From an uncultured Verrucomicrobiota bacterium (GTDB taxonomy: Bacteria > Verrucomicrobiota > Verrucomicrobiia > Limisphaerales > UBA1096), in contig CAJXAU010000111.1 in assembly GCA_913050205.1 (NCBI GenBank), positions 1 to 6,122 of the forward strand: 6,122 bases of DNA, given 5' to 3'. Positions 5,701-6,122 of the stretch are shown here, piece by piece; the stretch's first letter is position 1, and each line of letters opens with the position of its first letter. Position numbers and translations under genes: made by a program. The notes below the pieces were generated by a model. That model had not been told where the DNA came from. It did no database searches and saw only the letters and a program-made list of their open reading frames with translations.

Positions 5701-6122
5701 ATTAAATCCATCAGCTCACTGGACGTATCGCTCATGCCAGAATCGCTGGGTGTCGTGCTCAAGCCGCAGGACGTTGCCAACGTCATTGCCTGGCTGAGAC
5801 GACCACCCATTCGCCGGGTTTTATTCGAGGACAACCCCGAGATTTTGAAATGGCTCAACGAAGGCGGAGGCACCGCCTCGATCGATACCAACGACAAGGC
5901 CAGCGGCATCGCCTCCCTGAAAATCACACCGTTGCAGAGATACTCCGCACGCATTCCCAACTGGTCGTTCAAGATTCGCGAAAACCCCGGCCCCGGTGAA
6001 TTTCGGTATCTACGGCTCGCATGGAAGGCGCCCGAGGCAGACGGTGTGATGCTGGAGATTTCGGATAACGGAAACTGGCCCGAGCCCAATGATCCCAAGC
6101 GCAGATATTACAGCGGCAAAAA
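2800..6122 (+). CDS. PVC-type putative membrane-bound dehydrogenase with HEAT-like repeats and c-type haem domain (3' end cut)
   Basis: The frame is open from ATG at 2800 to the window edge, at least 1107 residues, with no frameshift seen on codon-by-codon reading. Residues 1-21 are a signal peptide (MLIRFFILSLLLAPLGQALGQ). Residues about 35-460 match the Pirellula/Verrucomicrobium N-terminal dehydrogenase-like domain (TIGR02604 type), probably a beta-propeller. It has two EF-hand-like loops with the canonical 12-residue spacing (D127-N129-D131-G132-E138 and D170-D172-D174-G175-E181), paired cysteines C345 and C365, and ADFY at 421-424. Residues about 462-865 are helical, HEAT-like repeats. 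The haem domain (TIGR02603 type) has CATCH at 883-887, GPDLT after it, and M979 in SLMPESL as the likely distal haem ligand. From about residue 1010 a beta-rich extension begins and is cut by the window. The protein should act outside the cytoplasmic membrane, passing electrons from an unknown substrate to its haem. Substrate and electron acceptor cannot be read from the sequence. No in-frame ATG lies upstream as far as I traced (to about 2752), and no clear ribosome-binding site is seen. Confidence 0.93.
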   Translation, partial: MLIRFFILSLLLAPLGQALGQITKPADAPKPLPPAESLKTVRLPDGFRLELVAAEPLIRQPSGVCWDAEGSLFVAELHGYNREGQFDIEELNKTGELDRVVRRIAANEDAMRRAEAEQIGTVKKLFDDNGDGVMDRAETWADGIPACLGICPARDGIIAVCAPDIIFLADRDGDGKAEVRETLFTGFKVSVIERRINQPQWGPDNWIYIDGGQGGRITGPNLSKPVNLPVTGFRIKPDGSAIEPVSGHTSTYGFTFNEEGDRFVISTGTPAIQVAPLPWRYLSRNADIAVRASRRNAASYNTTFPTSQPHPWRTKRADDPGFGKYYRDRYGAAESIPNGYFTSACSPLVYTDNALPGLQGQMLSCAPAQNFVHRSVIHRDGVVLNVRRPTGESKSEFLTSTDIWFHPIHLSIGPEGAIYIADFYREIIEDYSAIPRYLQQQYGLDDGRDHGRVWRLVHDDLPEPKSPNLAKLNNEALGRELFSPRFWRRQTARRLLTERHNAKPLAPLPGLAKRTTDSRDTAGTMNALYTLEAIGQLSDDVLVAALGHAQPGVRRHALRLAESRFDNFRPHFRTALKMVVDPSPMVRLQLALSLGEFNDISATRALAALAKRHLDETWIDGAILSSLGDRPADMLNVLLTSEPESIGKARGLVRQLCSAVASRKRGDEISDVISLVEHMKDRSLQLECLNGLRAPLKTPTFISISDAQFTTLFHYSTKGHPDLRSVATDLIRLMKLESEEDRQVRLAATLKEVANVQRPVEHRLAAVKSLASENDPSIATGLFAAYPDATPAVRGAILETAFARKEHFPAIIAALENGQLAPAVLSAVQRTALLQADDVLAKRAKQAFAKLRPADAKKLKQYIDALSAKRDTDAGQKVFSQHCATCHKAHDIGFAVGPDLTAEFRRAEETIVHDILAPSATIVGGYETYTVETRDGRVLSGVLAGESASSLTLNLPDGVQLDVLRKDIKSISSLDVSLMPESLGVVLKPQDVANVIAWLRRPPIRRVLFEDNPEILKWLNEGGGTASIDTNDKASGIASLKITPLQRYSARIPNWSFKIRENPGPGEFRYLRLAWKAPEADGVMLEISDNGNWPEPNDPKRRYYSGK
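2842..2862. repeat. Two dispersed palindrome copies in tandem within a signal peptide
   Basis: CTTGGCCAAG (2842-2851) is followed after two bases by CTTGGCCAA (2854-2862), two cores 12 nt apart. In the gene's frame they read LGQ-A-LGQ, the end of the signal peptide of the cytochrome protein. The arrangement keeps the codon frame because the period is a multiple of three. Confidence 0.85.
4225..4234. repeat. Dispersed palindrome half-site GCGCTTGGCC
   Basis: This exact 10-nt half of the extended consensus loses the palindrome's right arm (GCG follows in place of AAG). It encodes part of ALGR in the cytochrome gene. Confidence 0.6.
4328..4339. repeat. Dispersed palindrome copy, GCTTGGCCAAGC (12 nt)
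   Basis: This perfect copy sits in the cytochrome gene just before its HEAT-like region and is read as LAK, a different codon phase from the LGQ copies. Confidence 0.85.
4432..4441. repeat. Dispersed palindrome half-site GCGCTTGGCC
   Basis: Another exact 10-nt half-site, continuing as ACGCGC, so the right arm differs from the consensus by one base at its second A. It is read as ALGH. Confidence 0.6.
4473..4482. repeat. Dispersed palindrome half-site GCGCTTGGCC
   Basis: This third exact half-site in 260 nt is followed by GAAAG. It is read in the other phase as LRLAE. Confidence 0.6.
4623..4632. repeat. Dispersed palindrome copy, CTTGGCCAAG (10 nt)
   Basis: A perfect 10-nt copy, extended on the right only (CG) towards the consensus. 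It is read as ALAKR within the HEAT-like region. Confidence 0.8.
5317..5324. repeat. Dispersed palindrome core TTGGCCAA (8 nt)
   Basis: This is the shortest perfect copy: C precedes and A follows, so the arms stop at the core. It is read as LAK shortly before the haem domain. Confidence 0.7.

Overview
The window looks like a chromosomal piece from a bacterium of the Planctomycetota/Verrucomicrobiota (PVC) group, more likely Verrucomicrobiota. The main evidence is a giant exported protein of the Pirellula/Verrucomicrobium-type 'membrane-bound dehydrogenase' class: N-terminal propeller-like domain, HEAT-like helices, then a CxxCH haem domain. A Tat-exported protein sits divergently beside it. 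The lineage call is an inference from protein families; there is no rRNA or marker gene here.

Layout. On the minus strand, reading leftwards from 2624, lie three closely spaced genes that look like one transcription unit: a 534-residue Tat-exported, mostly helical protein of unknown function (2624-1020), an 89-residue protein with three hydrophobic segments (981-712), and a secreted DUF922-type putative zinc protease with an HEQGH motif (679-95). The gaps are 38 and 32 nt. Positions 1-94 lie beyond the last gene and show nothing I can name. A 175-nt divergent intergenic region (2625-2799) holds a TATAAT box and a perfect 12-nt palindrome. On the plus strand the cytochrome/dehydrogenase gene starts at 2800 and runs open through the right edge (at least 1107 codons, incomplete).

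How the genes may work together. All the products are predicted to be exported or membrane-bound. The large protein probably carries electrons through a single c-type haem after oxidising an unknown substrate, perhaps a carbohydrate. The Tat protein may be a partner exported in folded form, but its function is not recognised. The DUF922 protein and the small membrane protein have no evident link to the dehydrogenase beyond proximity.

The most unusual feature is a dispersed palindrome with core TTGGCCAA and extended consensus GCGCTTGGCCAAGCGC. The perfect 8-nt core occurs seven times in 6.1 kb, in coding sequence on both strands and in the intergenic region, plus several half-sites. This is far above chance and recalls the highly iterated palindrome HIP1 of cyanobacteria, with a different sequence. 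No tRNA, rRNA, CRISPR array, insertion sequence or phage element was seen.
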